Shown here piece after piece: positions 18,725 to 27,515 of a DNA stretch of 64,000 nucleotides. Within the stretch, counting starts at the first letter, position 1. Each line of letters begins with the position of its first letter. The position numbers and the translations under genes are program-made. Source of the stretch: Bacillus gaemokensis (GTDB lineage Bacteria; Bacillota; Bacilli; Bacillales; Bacillaceae_G); assembly GCF_001590835.1 (NCBI RefSeq), contig NZ_LTAQ01000008.1:20127-84126 (forward strand). The letters are read 5' to 3'. The notes beneath the pieces were generated by a model that searched no databases, was not told the origin of the DNA, and was given only the letters and a program-made list of their open reading frames with translations.

Positions 18725-20050
18725 ATGGATATATACTTATTAATCATTACTTTGCTTGCAATCGTCATTGTAATAGTAGGAGTATCATGGTGGAAATGGC
18801 ATGCGTTCATTAGTTTAACAGTTGCTTGTATTTTTTTGGCAATTATGTCCGGGGTATCTTTAACTAAAATTGTTACTGCCTATGAAATTGGTGTTGGAAG
18901 TGTACTAGGGCATTTAGTTGGTATTTTAGCGCTCGGTACAATTCTAGGGAAAATGATGTCAGATTCAGGTGCTGGTATGCAAGTGGCAGATTCCTTTATT
19001 CGATTCTTTGGTGTGAAGAAATTGCCTTGGGCAATGCTCTTTGCCGGTTTTATAATCGGGATTCCAGTATTTTTTGAAGTTGGGATTGTTATCTTATTAC
19101 CACTTGTTATTTCAATTCGGAAAACAACGAAACAAAACATATTATTAATTGCTTTACCTGTAATTGCAGGTTTATCTATCGTACATGGGCTTGTGCCACC
19201 GCACCCAGGTGCAATGACAGCAATTGGCATTTATAATGCGAATTTAGGAAAAGTGCTCCTTTATTCATTAATCATTGCTTTACCAACAGCGATTATCGCT
19301 GGACCACTGTTTGCAAAGTGGGTGCATAAACGAGTGATTCCGGAAGGGGAACCTGAATTGATTCGTGTGACAACAGCATCTACAGATTTACCAAGTCGTA
19401 AAGTTTCATGCTTTATTATCTTATTACCTGTATTACTAATGGTTTTATCAGTTATTGCACCGTATACTTCATTACCAAATATAATGTCTGAATTTTTAGT
19501 TTTTGTAGGAAGTCCAGTTATTGCTTTACTTATTTCTTGCTTTGCGGCATTTTATTTACTAAGTATGCGCCAAGGAATCGATAAAAAGATGATTAAAAAA
19601 TTAACCGATGAAAGCTTGTTACCTGTTGGCTCCATTATTTTAATTATTGGTGCAGGCGGAGGGTTTAAACAAATTTTAATTGAGAGTGGTGTAGGAACTT
19701 CCATTGCTCAAATGTCAGAGCACTTATCGTTATCACCAATCGTGTTAGCCTTTATGGTTGCAGGCTTAATTCGAATTGCTACAGGTTCAGCTACAGTCGC
19801 ATTGACAACGGCAGCTAGTATTGTTTCACCAGTAATTGAACATATGTCAGGTGTGAATTTAGAATTGCTCGTCATTGCGACAGGGGCAGGGTCATTAATG
19901 TTTTCACACGTCAATGATGCTGGGTTCTGGCTTGTAAAAGAGTATTTGGGGTTAACAGTCAAAGAGACGTTTAAAACGTGGACGGTACTTGAGACATTAT
20001 TGTCATTTATCGCATTTGGATTTGCACTATTGCTTAATATGTTCATATAA
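18725..20050 (+). CDS. GntP-family gluconate/sugar-acid permease
   Basis: 441 residues with about twelve membrane segments. Family signs include ILGKMMSDSGAGMQVADS near 78, FEVGIVILLPL near 118, GLVPPHPGAMTAIGIY near 155 and GSATVALTTAASIV near 355. It imports gluconate-like acids by proton symport. The frame is open from 18680 but ATG 18725 follows GGGGGAAG by 6 bases and starts directly with the first helix. Last gene of the catabolic operon; its substrate is presumably what the lyase and aldolase degrade. Confidence 0.9.
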   Translation: MDIYLLIITLLAIVIVIVGVSWWKWHAFISLTVACIFLAIMSGVSLTKIVTAYEIGVGSVLGHLVGILALGTILGKMMSDSGAGMQVADSFIRFFGVKKLPWAMLFAGFIIGIPVFFEVGIVILLPLVISIRKTTKQNILLIALPVIAGLSIVHGLVPPHPGAMTAIGIYNANLGKVLLYSLIIALPTAIIAGPLFAKWVHKRVIPEGEPELIRVTTASTDLPSRKVSCFIILLPVLLMVLSVIAPYTSLPNIMSEFLVFVGSPVIALLISCFAAFYLLSMRQGIDKKMIKKLTDESLLPVGSIILIIGAGGGFKQILIESGVGTSIAQMSEHLSLSPIVLAFMVAGLIRIATGSATVALTTAASIVSPVIEHMSGVNLELLVIATGAGSLMFSHVNDAGFWLVKEYLGLTVKETFKTWTVLETLLSFIAFGFALLLNMFI

Positions 20051-20055
20051 GGTAA

Positions 20056-20087
20056 GGGGTGGCTCTTTAAGGGCATCCTTTTTTTTG
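20056..20087 (+). terminator. Terminator after gntP
   Basis: GGGTG / CATCC stem with partly paired inner part, followed by eight T. Confidence 0.6.
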
Positions 20088-20258
20088 CTATTTCCTCATT
20101 CCGTTGCTATATAGTGAACGGTCTTTTAAGCGAAACAAGCCTGTTTTTTGAAAAAACAAGCTCCCGATTTGCCCTGAAAACATAATATAAATGGAATCCC
20201 CTCATTTAGAACAAGGTTAGGATCTTGTTACGAATGATACTAAAGGAGGAATAGAGCA

Positions 20259-20450
20259 ATGAGTGAAAATTGCGATAACAGAGGGCATGGCGGACACGGC
20301 AGGCACGGATGTGGCGGCGGCTTTGCGCTTCTAATTGTATTGTTTATTTTATTGATTATCATCGGTGCTAGCTGCTTCGGCGGTGGAGGCTATGGTGGCG
20401 GTTGTTGTTACGGCGGCGGATATGGCGGATATGGTGGATACTGCTGCTAA
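20259..20450 (+). CDS. YjcZ-family small sporulation-type membrane protein
   Basis: 63 residues: a His/Gly-rich head, one membrane helix (FALLIVLFILLIIIGASCF, about 21-40) and a tail of Gly, Tyr and Cys ending YCC. The helix is the YjcZ/SVM signature; relatives are small coat-associated or sporulation-time proteins. The tail is unusually Cys-rich (GGGCCYGGGYGGYGGYCC), which could support cross-linking or metal binding. AAAGGAGG lies 8 bases before the ATG. Own promoter and terminator. Confidence 0.88.
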   Translation: MSENCDNRGHGGHGRHGCGGGFALLIVLFILLIIIGASCFGGGGYGGGCCYGGGYGGYGGYCC

Positions 20451-20466
20451 CACTTAAAAACTATTG

Positions 20467-20502
20467 AAAATAGCCTTGTGCATGCGCACAAGGCTATTTT
20501 AT
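20467..20502. terminator. Bidirectional terminator between yjcZ and the permease gene
   Basis: AATAGCCTTGTGC / GCACAAGGCTATT stem with ATGC centre, A-run before and T-run after. Confidence 0.9.
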
Positions 20503-22473
20503 TTACAGTTTAATGTGTTGTGATAATTTTTTTATATAGAGAGAACGGATTAGGAAAAAGAAAATGATCTCTATCATCCCAAATAAAGTGAGTACAAATA
20601 ATAACTCTTTGAGTAAAGAAATTGCGAGCATGTTTTGTAAAAATTGAATGGCGAATATGGTGTGGACAGCGGCAATTACATAAGGTACGAAAAATAAAAT
20701 GGCCAATTGGATTGTTGCGGAACGGAACATCTCAGATTCTGTTAATCCAATCTTTGTAATGGCAATATACTTTTGTGTTTCCCTTGTTAAATCATTATAC
20801 ATACGGAAGTACAAAACACTCGCTGCCCCAATAAAGAAAATGATGCCGAGAAAAGTTCCAATAAAGAAACTAGAAACATTACTCTTTTTACTGTATGCTA
20901 GCGCATCACTAGATGTAGTAAGTCCAAATGGAATCGTAACATGGTGCGATTCTGAATTTCTATTTTTAAATAAATTGTTTCGGTCTTGATCTATAAGATT
21001 TACTATATTTTTGGTAGGAATCAGAGTGTCTTCCCAATTTTCAACAAGATAGTTATATATAGTCATGGTTTCGATATGTGGAATCATGTTATCAAATACG
21101 GTATCTTGTATCACAGTTGTATGAGGAAGAGCATATTGTGGCTCGACACCGTGCTTTAGAAAACCTTTAATATAAAATTCTTTTTTATTAGATTCCAAAG
21201 TAAAGGTTTGCTTTTTTGCAAACGGATTGGTTATTAAATTTAATAGCGTTGGTGAATATCTAGAGATGCTAAATGCTTCGTTCCCATCTAACTGAATTTC
21301 TGGCTTTTTTAATAGTTTAGCTAGTGTATTATAATTACTCATTTTCATAATAACAATATCTTCTTCTTGAACTTTATCTTTTAAAACTTTAAATTTATAT
21401 TTTTGATATTGGAATTGATGATTTGTAAGTTCTTGTTCTATTGTAGCAATATGTTGTTGTTCGAATGGATTCTCCTGATTAGATGTATATGTGAACGGAA
21501 CAGGATATTGTTCGAGAATAGATGCTTTTGTGTAATTATTCGTAGCAAAGAGCGGTGTAATAATTGTAAAAGCAAGTGCAGATAGCATGGTAACAATAAA
21601 GAGCATATTAATATTGCCACGCGTACGTGCGACTAAATCTGAAATCCATAACATATTTATTTGTTTCATATAAAGTTTTCTTCTCTTTTTTAAAACAGAT
21701 ATAAAGAGAAGCAATGTTTGAGAAAAGAATAAATAGGTTCCAATTGTTACAAGTGGCAAAATGGATAATATAATGAGGTACACAGAACCATCTTCTACAT
21801 TTTTTTCAGTAACATACCCTTGCGGATATCCAGCAATATAATAGCATAGTGCTAAACAAGCTAAAGCAAACAAAGAAATAAGAATCGAAGGTCGTTTTTC
21901 TTTGCTTTGTTTTTGATCTCCTTTAATAAGACGAACGGTTTTACGTGTATGAATAAATGTCGGTGTGAACATCGAAACGATTAAAAATAGAATGATAAAT
22001 ATTACCGTTGTGGTGAAAAATGCTTTTGTTGGCCAATATAAATAGAGCCCTGCTGCACCTGTTAATTTGGACGTAACCAATAGAAAAAAGTTAGAAAAAA
22101 CAAGGCCAATTTGAATGCCGGAAAAAATAGCCAATAGTCCAATTATCATATTTTCTATAAAAATAAGTCGTTTTAATTGTTTTTTGGAAATACCGAGAAT
22201 GGTCAAAATACCAAATTGTTGTTTACGTACGTTTAAAAATGTTCCAATCGAATACAGTAGAAAAAAGAACGAGAACATGACGATAACAAACTGCGCCATA
22301 CCAATTAGGCTCATCAGTGGTCCTTGTTCTTTTAATCCTTGTAAGCGTGGATGATATGCATATATAGTAAATGAAAAGAAAACCATTATTGAAAATGCAC
22401 TACTTACAAAATAAGCAAAGTATGCTTTGGAATTACGAACGACATTTTTAAATGCAAATTGCCAAAATGTCAT
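20503..22473 (-). CDS. BceB-type ABC transporter permease (second permease of the cassette)
   Basis: 656 residues, FtsX-like permease with about ten helices and one large extracellular domain between helices 7 and 8 (about residues 305-520). Such proteins, with a BceA ATPase, remove peptide antibiotics from their lipid II-cycle targets and sense flux for the partner kinase. It starts MTFWQFAFKNVVRNSKAYFA, almost the same as the permease at 23243-25219, while the extracellular domains differ. Its ATG overlaps the ATPase stop (ATGA at 22470-22473). Confidence 0.88.
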   Translation of the reverse strand: MTFWQFAFKNVVRNSKAYFAYFVSSAFSIMVFFSFTIYAYHPRLQGLKEQGPLMSLIGMAQFVIVMFSFFFLLYSIGTFLNVRKQQFGILTILGISKKQLKRLIFIENMIIGLLAIFSGIQIGLVFSNFFLLVTSKLTGAAGLYLYWPTKAFFTTTVIFIILFLIVSMFTPTFIHTRKTVRLIKGDQKQSKEKRPSILISLFALACLALCYYIAGYPQGYVTEKNVEDGSVYLIILSILPLVTIGTYLFFSQTLLLFISVLKKRRKLYMKQINMLWISDLVARTRGNINMLFIVTMLSALAFTIITPLFATNNYTKASILEQYPVPFTYTSNQENPFEQQHIATIEQELTNHQFQYQKYKFKVLKDKVQEEDIVIMKMSNYNTLAKLLKKPEIQLDGNEAFSISRYSPTLLNLITNPFAKKQTFTLESNKKEFYIKGFLKHGVEPQYALPHTTVIQDTVFDNMIPHIETMTIYNYLVENWEDTLIPTKNIVNLIDQDRNNLFKNRNSESHHVTIPFGLTTSSDALAYSKKSNVSSFFIGTFLGIIFFIGAASVLYFRMYNDLTRETQKYIAITKIGLTESEMFRSATIQLAILFFVPYVIAAVHTIFAIQFLQNMLAISLLKELLFVLTLFGMIEIIFFFLIRSLYIKKLSQHIKL

Positions 22474-23222
22474 CCACGTCTTCCCCCTAGTAATGCCAGT
22501 ACATCTAATATTTCTTGATAGAATTTTTCACGATACAATCCGCGGTGTAATTCATTATAGAGCTCACCATCTTTAATAAAAATAACACGGTTGCAATAAC
22601 TAGCAGCAAAGGGGTCATGTGTCACCATTAAAATAGTAGCCTGTTCTTCCTTATTTAATTTTGTAAATAACTCCATGACATCGATCGCAGATTTAGAGTC
22701 TAGATTTCCTGTAGGTTCATCGGCAAGCAAGAGCGATGGATTATGAATAACGGCACGTGCTACCGCGGTACGCTGCGCTTGGCCACCAGAAACTTCAAAA
22801 ATCCGCTTATCTAAAATGTGATCAATCCCAAGTTTCTTTGAAATGTTTTCGAGTTTTTCGTCCATTTCTTTAAGAGGAACGTTGTCTAATGTTAATGGGA
22901 GTACAATGTTTTCACCAATTGTTAATGTATCTAGTAGATTAAAGTTTTGAAAGACAAACCCTAATTCTTGGCGACGGAAAACGGCAAGTTTTTCTCGGCG
23001 GAATGTGTGTGGCTGTTTACTATTAATAAACACTTCTCCAGAAGTAGGAGAATCAATTGTTGAAATTACATTTAAGAAAGTGGATTTTCCGCTCCCTGAA
23101 GGACCCATAATTGCAACAAATTCCCCTTTATCTACATGTAAATTAATATTTTTTAAAGCGGTATGAGGGACTTTGCCCTCATACACTTTCGAGACATTTT
23201 TAATGTGTAATACTTCTTCCAT
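22470..23222 (-). CDS. BceA-type ABC transporter ATPase
   Basis: 250 residues. Walker A GPSGSGKST near 38, Q-loop FVFQNFNLLDTLT near 90, signature VSGGQAQRTAVARA near 145, Walker B LLLADEPTGNLDSKS near 165, H-loop THDP near 205. The signature has QAQR in place of the usual QKQR. ATG 23222 follows AAAGGTG; an upstream GTG at 23231 is poorly placed. It is flanked by two permease genes, and either or both could be its partner. Confidence 0.92.
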   Translation of the reverse strand: MEEVLHIKNVSKVYEGKVPHTALKNINLHVDKGEFVAIMGPSGSGKSTFLNVISTIDSPTSGEVFINSKQPHTFRREKLAVFRRQELGFVFQNFNLLDTLTIGENIVLPLTLDNVPLKEMDEKLENISKKLGIDHILDKRIFEVSGGQAQRTAVARAVIHNPSLLLADEPTGNLDSKSAIDVMELFTKLNKEEQATILMVTHDPFAASYCNRVIFIKDGELYNELHRGLYREKFYQEILDVLALLGGRRG

Positions 23223-23242
23223 AAAAATCACCTTTCTATTTC

Positions 23243-25219
23243 TTAAAGCTTAATATGTTGCGATAATTTTTGCATATATAGTGAACGGATTAAAAAGAAA
23301 AAGATAATTTCAACCGCTCCGAAAATCGTAAGAACAACTATAATTTCAGCCAATAATGATAGACCTAGGATGTCTTGTAACATTTTTGTGGCAAACATCG
23401 TATGAATGGAGGCCATAATATATGGGACAAAAAATAAGATCGCAAGTTGAATCGTGGCTGAACGCTTCATTTCAGATTCTGTTAAACCAATTTTTGTAAT
23501 GGTAATATATTTTTCTTGTTCATTTGTTAGGTCCGTATACATTCGGAAGTAAAGTACACTGCCAGCTCCAATGAAGAAAATGACACCAAGGAACGTACCG
23601 ATAAAGAAGAATGAAGCGGCGCTTAATTTAATTTCGTATAGTGAATGACCAGCTTCCTCCATCATAAATAAAGGTTCTTTAGATGCGATACTACTTCGAT
23701 CTTTTATTAATTTATCAGTATATTCTGCGGCGATTACATGTGTCTTTTCCCAGTTTTGTACTTGAAAATTATACAGTGTCATATGTTTCATGCTATTTGA
23801 TAAGGAATGTACTGTATCATCAGATAAAATTAGTAACTGTGAAGTCAGGCCAGTTGGTATCAAGCTAAAAGTTTTATAACCCTTTACATGAAATGGAATG
23901 GGATTTTGAGAAAATGTAACGGTTTTTATTTTGTCCATTCCTTCCATAACACCTAATATGTTTTGATACCCATGTCCAGGTAGTAAGTATGTTTCATTAT
24001 CTTTTACAAAGAGGTGTTCGAAATTTAAAGCAGTCGCAAGTTTGTTATAATCACTTTGCTTTAATACGTATACTTCTCTTTCATAAGGCGTAGCTTCATC
24101 CTCTTTCAATGATACGGATACGGCATATAGATCTGTTTTGAACGTTTTGTATGCAAATTGTTCTTCAGTAAGTCGCTTCTCTAACCAGTCCATATGTTGG
24201 GAAGCAAGTGGATTGGCATCGTATGAAATATAGGTGAATGGGAATGGCTTAGTAGTTGCAACATCGAGTTTCATAAATTTCCCGAATCCATATAAAAATG
24301 TAATCATTGTAAATGCAAGAGTAGATAACATTGCGACAATAAACAGCATATTAATATTTGTCCGAATGCGGCTTGCTAAGTCTGAAATCCAAAGCATGTT
24401 AATACGTTTCATATAAAATTTTCTTCGTTTTTTCAGTATACGAATGAGCAGAAAACTAATTTGAGAAAAGAAAAGATAGGTTCCCATTGCAACAAGAGAC
24501 GGAATAACAAAAATACTAGAAACAATGTATATAGACCCTATTTCCATACCGAGTGATAAAAAGTATTTTGGATTACCAGCTAGTACATAACCTGATAATA
24601 AACATATGGAACCGAACAAAGAAATCAAAATAGATGGCTTTCGTTCCTTTTGTTTCACATTTCCTTCTTTTAGAAGACGTACCGCTTTTCTTGTTCGAAT
24701 GAGCATAGGAGTGAAAGCTGATACAACGATAAAGAGTCCAAGAAAGATTGTCGTTGTTAAAATGATGGCCCATGTTGGCCAGTATAAATACAATCCTGGT
24801 ACATGCGAAATTTTCGCTGTTACCAATAAGAAAAATTGCGAAAAAACAAGTCCAAATTGCATGCCAAAAAAGATAGATAATATACCGATTAACATATTCT
24901 CCATGAAAATAAGGCGTTTCAATTGCTTTCTTGATATTCCTAAAACGGTTAAAACCCCAAATTGTTTTTTTCGAACTTTTAAGAAGGTGCCGATGGAATA
25001 AAGCAAGAAGAAAAAGGAGAAGAACACAATGACTACTTCTGAAAATATCATTAATCCTGAAATTGCATCAACCGTACTAGAATTCTGTAATCGCGGATGA
25101 AATAAATACACGGCAAACGAAAAGAAAATGGCAATGGAAAACGCACTACTCACAAAATAGGCAAAATAAGCCCGAGAGTTTCGTGTTACATTTTTAAATG
25201 CAAACTGCCAAAATGTCAT
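23243..25219 (-). CDS. BceB-type ABC transporter permease (first permease of the cassette)
   Basis: 658 residues with the same plan as the permease at 20503: short N-terminal motif MTFWQFAFKNVTRNS, ten helices, an extracellular domain at about 300-525 and the conserved GLTESEMKRSATIQLAILFF before the last helices. ATG 25219 follows GGAGGTATACATC; the upstream in-frame ATG has no ribosome binding site. It is transcribed after the kinase gene across a hairpin at 25268-25293. Confidence 0.88.
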   Translation of the reverse strand: MTFWQFAFKNVTRNSRAYFAYFVSSAFSIAIFFSFAVYLFHPRLQNSSTVDAISGLMIFSEVVIVFFSFFFLLYSIGTFLKVRKKQFGVLTVLGISRKQLKRLIFMENMLIGILSIFFGMQFGLVFSQFFLLVTAKISHVPGLYLYWPTWAIILTTTIFLGLFIVVSAFTPMLIRTRKAVRLLKEGNVKQKERKPSILISLFGSICLLSGYVLAGNPKYFLSLGMEIGSIYIVSSIFVIPSLVAMGTYLFFSQISFLLIRILKKRRKFYMKRINMLWISDLASRIRTNINMLFIVAMLSTLAFTMITFLYGFGKFMKLDVATTKPFPFTYISYDANPLASQHMDWLEKRLTEEQFAYKTFKTDLYAVSVSLKEDEATPYEREVYVLKQSDYNKLATALNFEHLFVKDNETYLLPGHGYQNILGVMEGMDKIKTVTFSQNPIPFHVKGYKTFSLIPTGLTSQLLILSDDTVHSLSNSMKHMTLYNFQVQNWEKTHVIAAEYTDKLIKDRSSIASKEPLFMMEEAGHSLYEIKLSAASFFFIGTFLGVIFFIGAGSVLYFRMYTDLTNEQEKYITITKIGLTESEMKRSATIQLAILFFVPYIMASIHTMFATKMLQDILGLSLLAEIIVVLTIFGAVEIIFFFLIRSLYMQKLSQHIKL

Positions 25220-25264
25220 GATGTATACCTCCAAATTGAAGATATAGGTCTTGGCTTGTTGCAA

Positions 25265-25296
25265 AAAATGTATGAGAGTGTGTTCTCATACATTTT
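25265..25296 (-). terminator. Hairpin attenuator between kinase and transporter genes
   Basis: ATGTATGAGA (25268-25277) and TCTCATACAT (25284-25293) are perfect complements; leftward the stem is followed by TTTTTT. It would separate basal bceRS expression from transporter expression unless read through. Confidence 0.75.
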
Positions 25297-25313
25297 GCTG
25301 AAATATGTTATAT

Positions 25314-26339
25314 TCATACTTCTGTCACCTTCCTGGAATTATCATCTGCTTGATTGTTTGCAGCATTATGGAAGATGATCTTAATGCTAGTCCCTTTGCC
25401 TACTTCAGAGTCTAACTTCACGGAATGACCTAAATAAGAGCAAATTTTACTTACAATATAAAGCCCCATACCAGTCGATTCTCCAAAGGTACGGCCATTT
25501 TTTCCTGTGTAAAATGGTTCGAATACTCTTCGAACATCTTCCTGCGGGATACCAACACCTTCATCGCGAACTTCTAAGATAATATCTTTGCCGTTTCGAT
25601 AGGCAGATAAGAAGACTTTCTTTCCACGTTCGCCAGAATAGCGAACAGCATTGGTCATTAATTGATAAATGATGAATTTAAGCCACTTTGCATCAGAAGC
25701 AACCATAAGGTCGGAATGAACTTCTAGAACAGGGAAAACGCCATTACGAATAAAGAGTTCTTTTAAACCATTAATATTTTTCGTTACAGCATCTTTTAGT
25801 GAAATTGTTTCGACATGGAAGTCTTCATGGAAGTTATTGAGCCTCGCCATATATAATGCCATATCAAGTCCTTGGTTTAATCTTTCTAATTCTTTCTTAA
25901 ACTTAGGGATTAAATGCTCATCTTCCATTTCTAGTACCATAAGCTGCATAACAGAAACGGGTGTTTTCATTTGATGCACCCAGTGGTTAATAAATAACTG
26001 ATGTTCTTGTTGTTTTACTTCATATGTCTGCAGTTCTTTTTGGAACAGGCGATATTGCGTACGAACAAGCTCGTTTACACCGTGCGGCATAGGAGCAGTG
26101 GCTCTTTCAATAAACGCATCTTCCATTTTCTCTGGTGGCTCGCTTAATCTGTGATACATTCTTCGATTACGAACATAACGATAAGCAAGGAAACAAATAA
26201 ATAAATATAAACTTAATACAATAAAATAGAACTTATTGTTTTGGAATCCATCGACTGCATCATATAGAATAAAAATGATACCGAAGTTCAGTGCATATAA
26301 TACAAAAAATGCAAAATGATCACGCAAAAATAACTTCAT
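25314..26339 (-). CDS. BceS-type intramembrane-sensing histidine kinase
   Basis: 341 residues. Two helices (about 10-28 and 36-54) with almost no extracellular loop, so the kinase cannot bind peptide itself and depends on its transporter. H-box NHWVHQMKTPVSV with phospho-His 122; N-box NAVRYSG, then VRDEGVGIP and GMGLYIV ATP-binding motifs. Begins two bases after the regulator stop. Confidence 0.92.
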   Translation of the reverse strand: MKLFLRDHFAFFVLYALNFGIIFILYDAVDGFQNNKFYFIVLSLYLFICFLAYRYVRNRRMYHRLSEPPEKMEDAFIERATAPMPHGVNELVRTQYRLFQKELQTYEVKQQEHQLFINHWVHQMKTPVSVMQLMVLEMEDEHLIPKFKKELERLNQGLDMALYMARLNNFHEDFHVETISLKDAVTKNINGLKELFIRNGVFPVLEVHSDLMVASDAKWLKFIIYQLMTNAVRYSGERGKKVFLSAYRNGKDIILEVRDEGVGIPQEDVRRVFEPFYTGKNGRTFGESTGMGLYIVSKICSYLGHSVKLDSEVGKGTSIKIIFHNAANNQADDNSRKVTEV

Positions 26340-26341
26340 GT

Positions 26342-27037
26342 TTATTCACTCCAAGTTGCGTTAAAACGATACCCTAATCCACGTACTGTTTCAATGGCGT
26401 TTTCAATACCAAGCTCATTAAATTTCTTACGAAGACGTGTAATGTTTACGTTCAATGTATTTTCTTCAACGAAGCTTTCATCATCCCACAGTGCAGCTAA
26501 TAAATCTTCACGGCTCGCTGTGCGTGGGAATTTAGATAATAGCATTTCTGCTAAAATTGCTTCCTTTTTTGTTAGAAGAACTTGCTCAGTTCCAAAATGG
26601 ATTTCTGGTCGCTCTGGATATAGTTTTAATCCTTCTACTTCTACAATACGCTCTGAAATATTTGGTGCATAATCCCCATAAATACGTCGTAATTGCCCTT
26701 TGATTTTCGCCATGACAACATCGTAATGGAATGGTTTTGTAATATAATCATCCGCACCGCTCTCAATTGCCATGATTTGTTCCATTTCCCCAGCGCGAGC
26801 TGAAATGAAAATAATTGGACAAGTAGATTCATGACGGATTTGACGGCACCAGTAGAAACCATCGAATTTTGGTAAGTTTACATCTAATAGAACAAGGTGT
26901 GGTTTCACCGAGTTAAATGATTCCATAATATCATCAAAGTTCTCGGTAACAACTGCATCGTAACCGTATTTTTGAATATGAGATTGTAGTAAAGATGAGA
27001 TATTTGGATCGTCTTCAACGATTAAAATTTTATACAT
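26342..27037 (-). CDS. BceR-type response regulator
   Basis: 231 residues. Receiver with E8-D9-D10 pocket and phospho-Asp 52 (LVLLDVNLP), Lys in ITKPFHYD, then an OmpR winged helix (KKEAILAEMLL, NVNITRLRKKFNEL). ATG 27037 is 7 bases from AGGAGG; the longer frame begins without a ribosome binding site. BceR proteins bind inverted repeats of the type TNACA-N4-TGTAA. None is seen at this operon, but four TTACA-box promoters lie elsewhere in the window. Confidence 0.92.
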   Translation of the reverse strand: MYKILIVEDDPNISSLLQSHIQKYGYDAVVTENFDDIMESFNSVKPHLVLLDVNLPKFDGFYWCRQIRHESTCPIIFISARAGEMEQIMAIESGADDYITKPFHYDVVMAKIKGQLRRIYGDYAPNISERIVEVEGLKLYPERPEIHFGTEQVLLTKKEAILAEMLLSKFPRTASREDLLAALWDDESFVEENTLNVNITRLRKKFNELGIENAIETVRGLGYRFNATWSE

Positions 27038-27168
27038 ATATATTCCTCCTAAAAAACAATTGTAGCTATAGTGTACCATGTGTTTCCTGTCTTTTCATTA
27101 TGTTGAAATGGGCGCTAGTAAACAGTATAGGTCAAAAGTGGAAAAAGTAAAAAGGGTTATGAATATAA

Positions 27169-27197
27169 TTGACAATATGTGGTTTTTGTTTTAACAT
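27169..27197 (+). promoter_or_regulatory. sdpR promoter
   Basis: TTGACA (27169-27174), 17 bp, TAACAT (27192-27197). The -10 overlaps the first bases of the operator. Confidence 0.75.
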
Positions 27198-27217
27198 TTA
27201 GATAAATATCTAAATGT
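27194..27217. promoter_or_regulatory. SdpR operator, perfect inverted repeat
   Basis: ACATTTAGAT (27194-27203), AAAT, ATCTAAATGT (27208-27217): 10-bp perfect arms over the -10 and start point of the sdpR promoter, the expected layout for autorepression by an ArsR-family dimer. Confidence 0.85.
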
Positions 27218-27242
27218 CTAATTGGTGAAAGGAAGAAAGACA

Positions 27243-27515
27243 TTGAATCAAGCATTTAAAGCATTAGCAGACCCAACAAGGCGAAAAATATTAGATTTAT
27301 TAAAGGAAGGCGATTTAACAGCCGGAGAAATTGCCGAACAGTTTAATATGACAAAACCAAGTATTTCACACCATTTAAATGCACTCAAAAACGCTGAGCT
27401 CATTCAAGATGAAAAAAGAGGGCAATTCGTTGTGTATTCCTTAAACACAACTGTTTTTCAAGATTTATTAACATGGGTGTTTACGTTTACGAATAAAGGG
27501 GGAGAAGAGAAGTGA
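27243..27515 (+). CDS. sdpR: SdpR-like ArsR-family autorepressor
   Basis: 90 residues, one winged-helix domain: ALADPTRRKILDLLKEGDLTAGEIAEQFNMTKPSISHHLNAL. In B. subtilis SdpR represses sdpRI and is titrated to the membrane by SdpI bound to the SDP toxin. I chose TTG 27243: it lies 7 bases after AAAGGAAG and gives exactly the 90-residue B. subtilis length. Earlier TTG/GTG codons run through the ribosome binding site. Overlaps the next gene by 4 bases. Confidence 0.88.
   Translation: MNQAFKALADPTRRKILDLLKEGDLTAGEIAEQFNMTKPSISHHLNALKNAELIQDEKRGQFVVYSLNTTVFQDLLTWVFTFTNKGGEEK

Noticed and set aside
25220-25313. BceR binding site at the first Bce cassette
   Set aside because: The inverted repeat there (ATGTATGAGA/TCTCATACAT) has the form of a terminator and lacks TNACA-N4-TGTAA.
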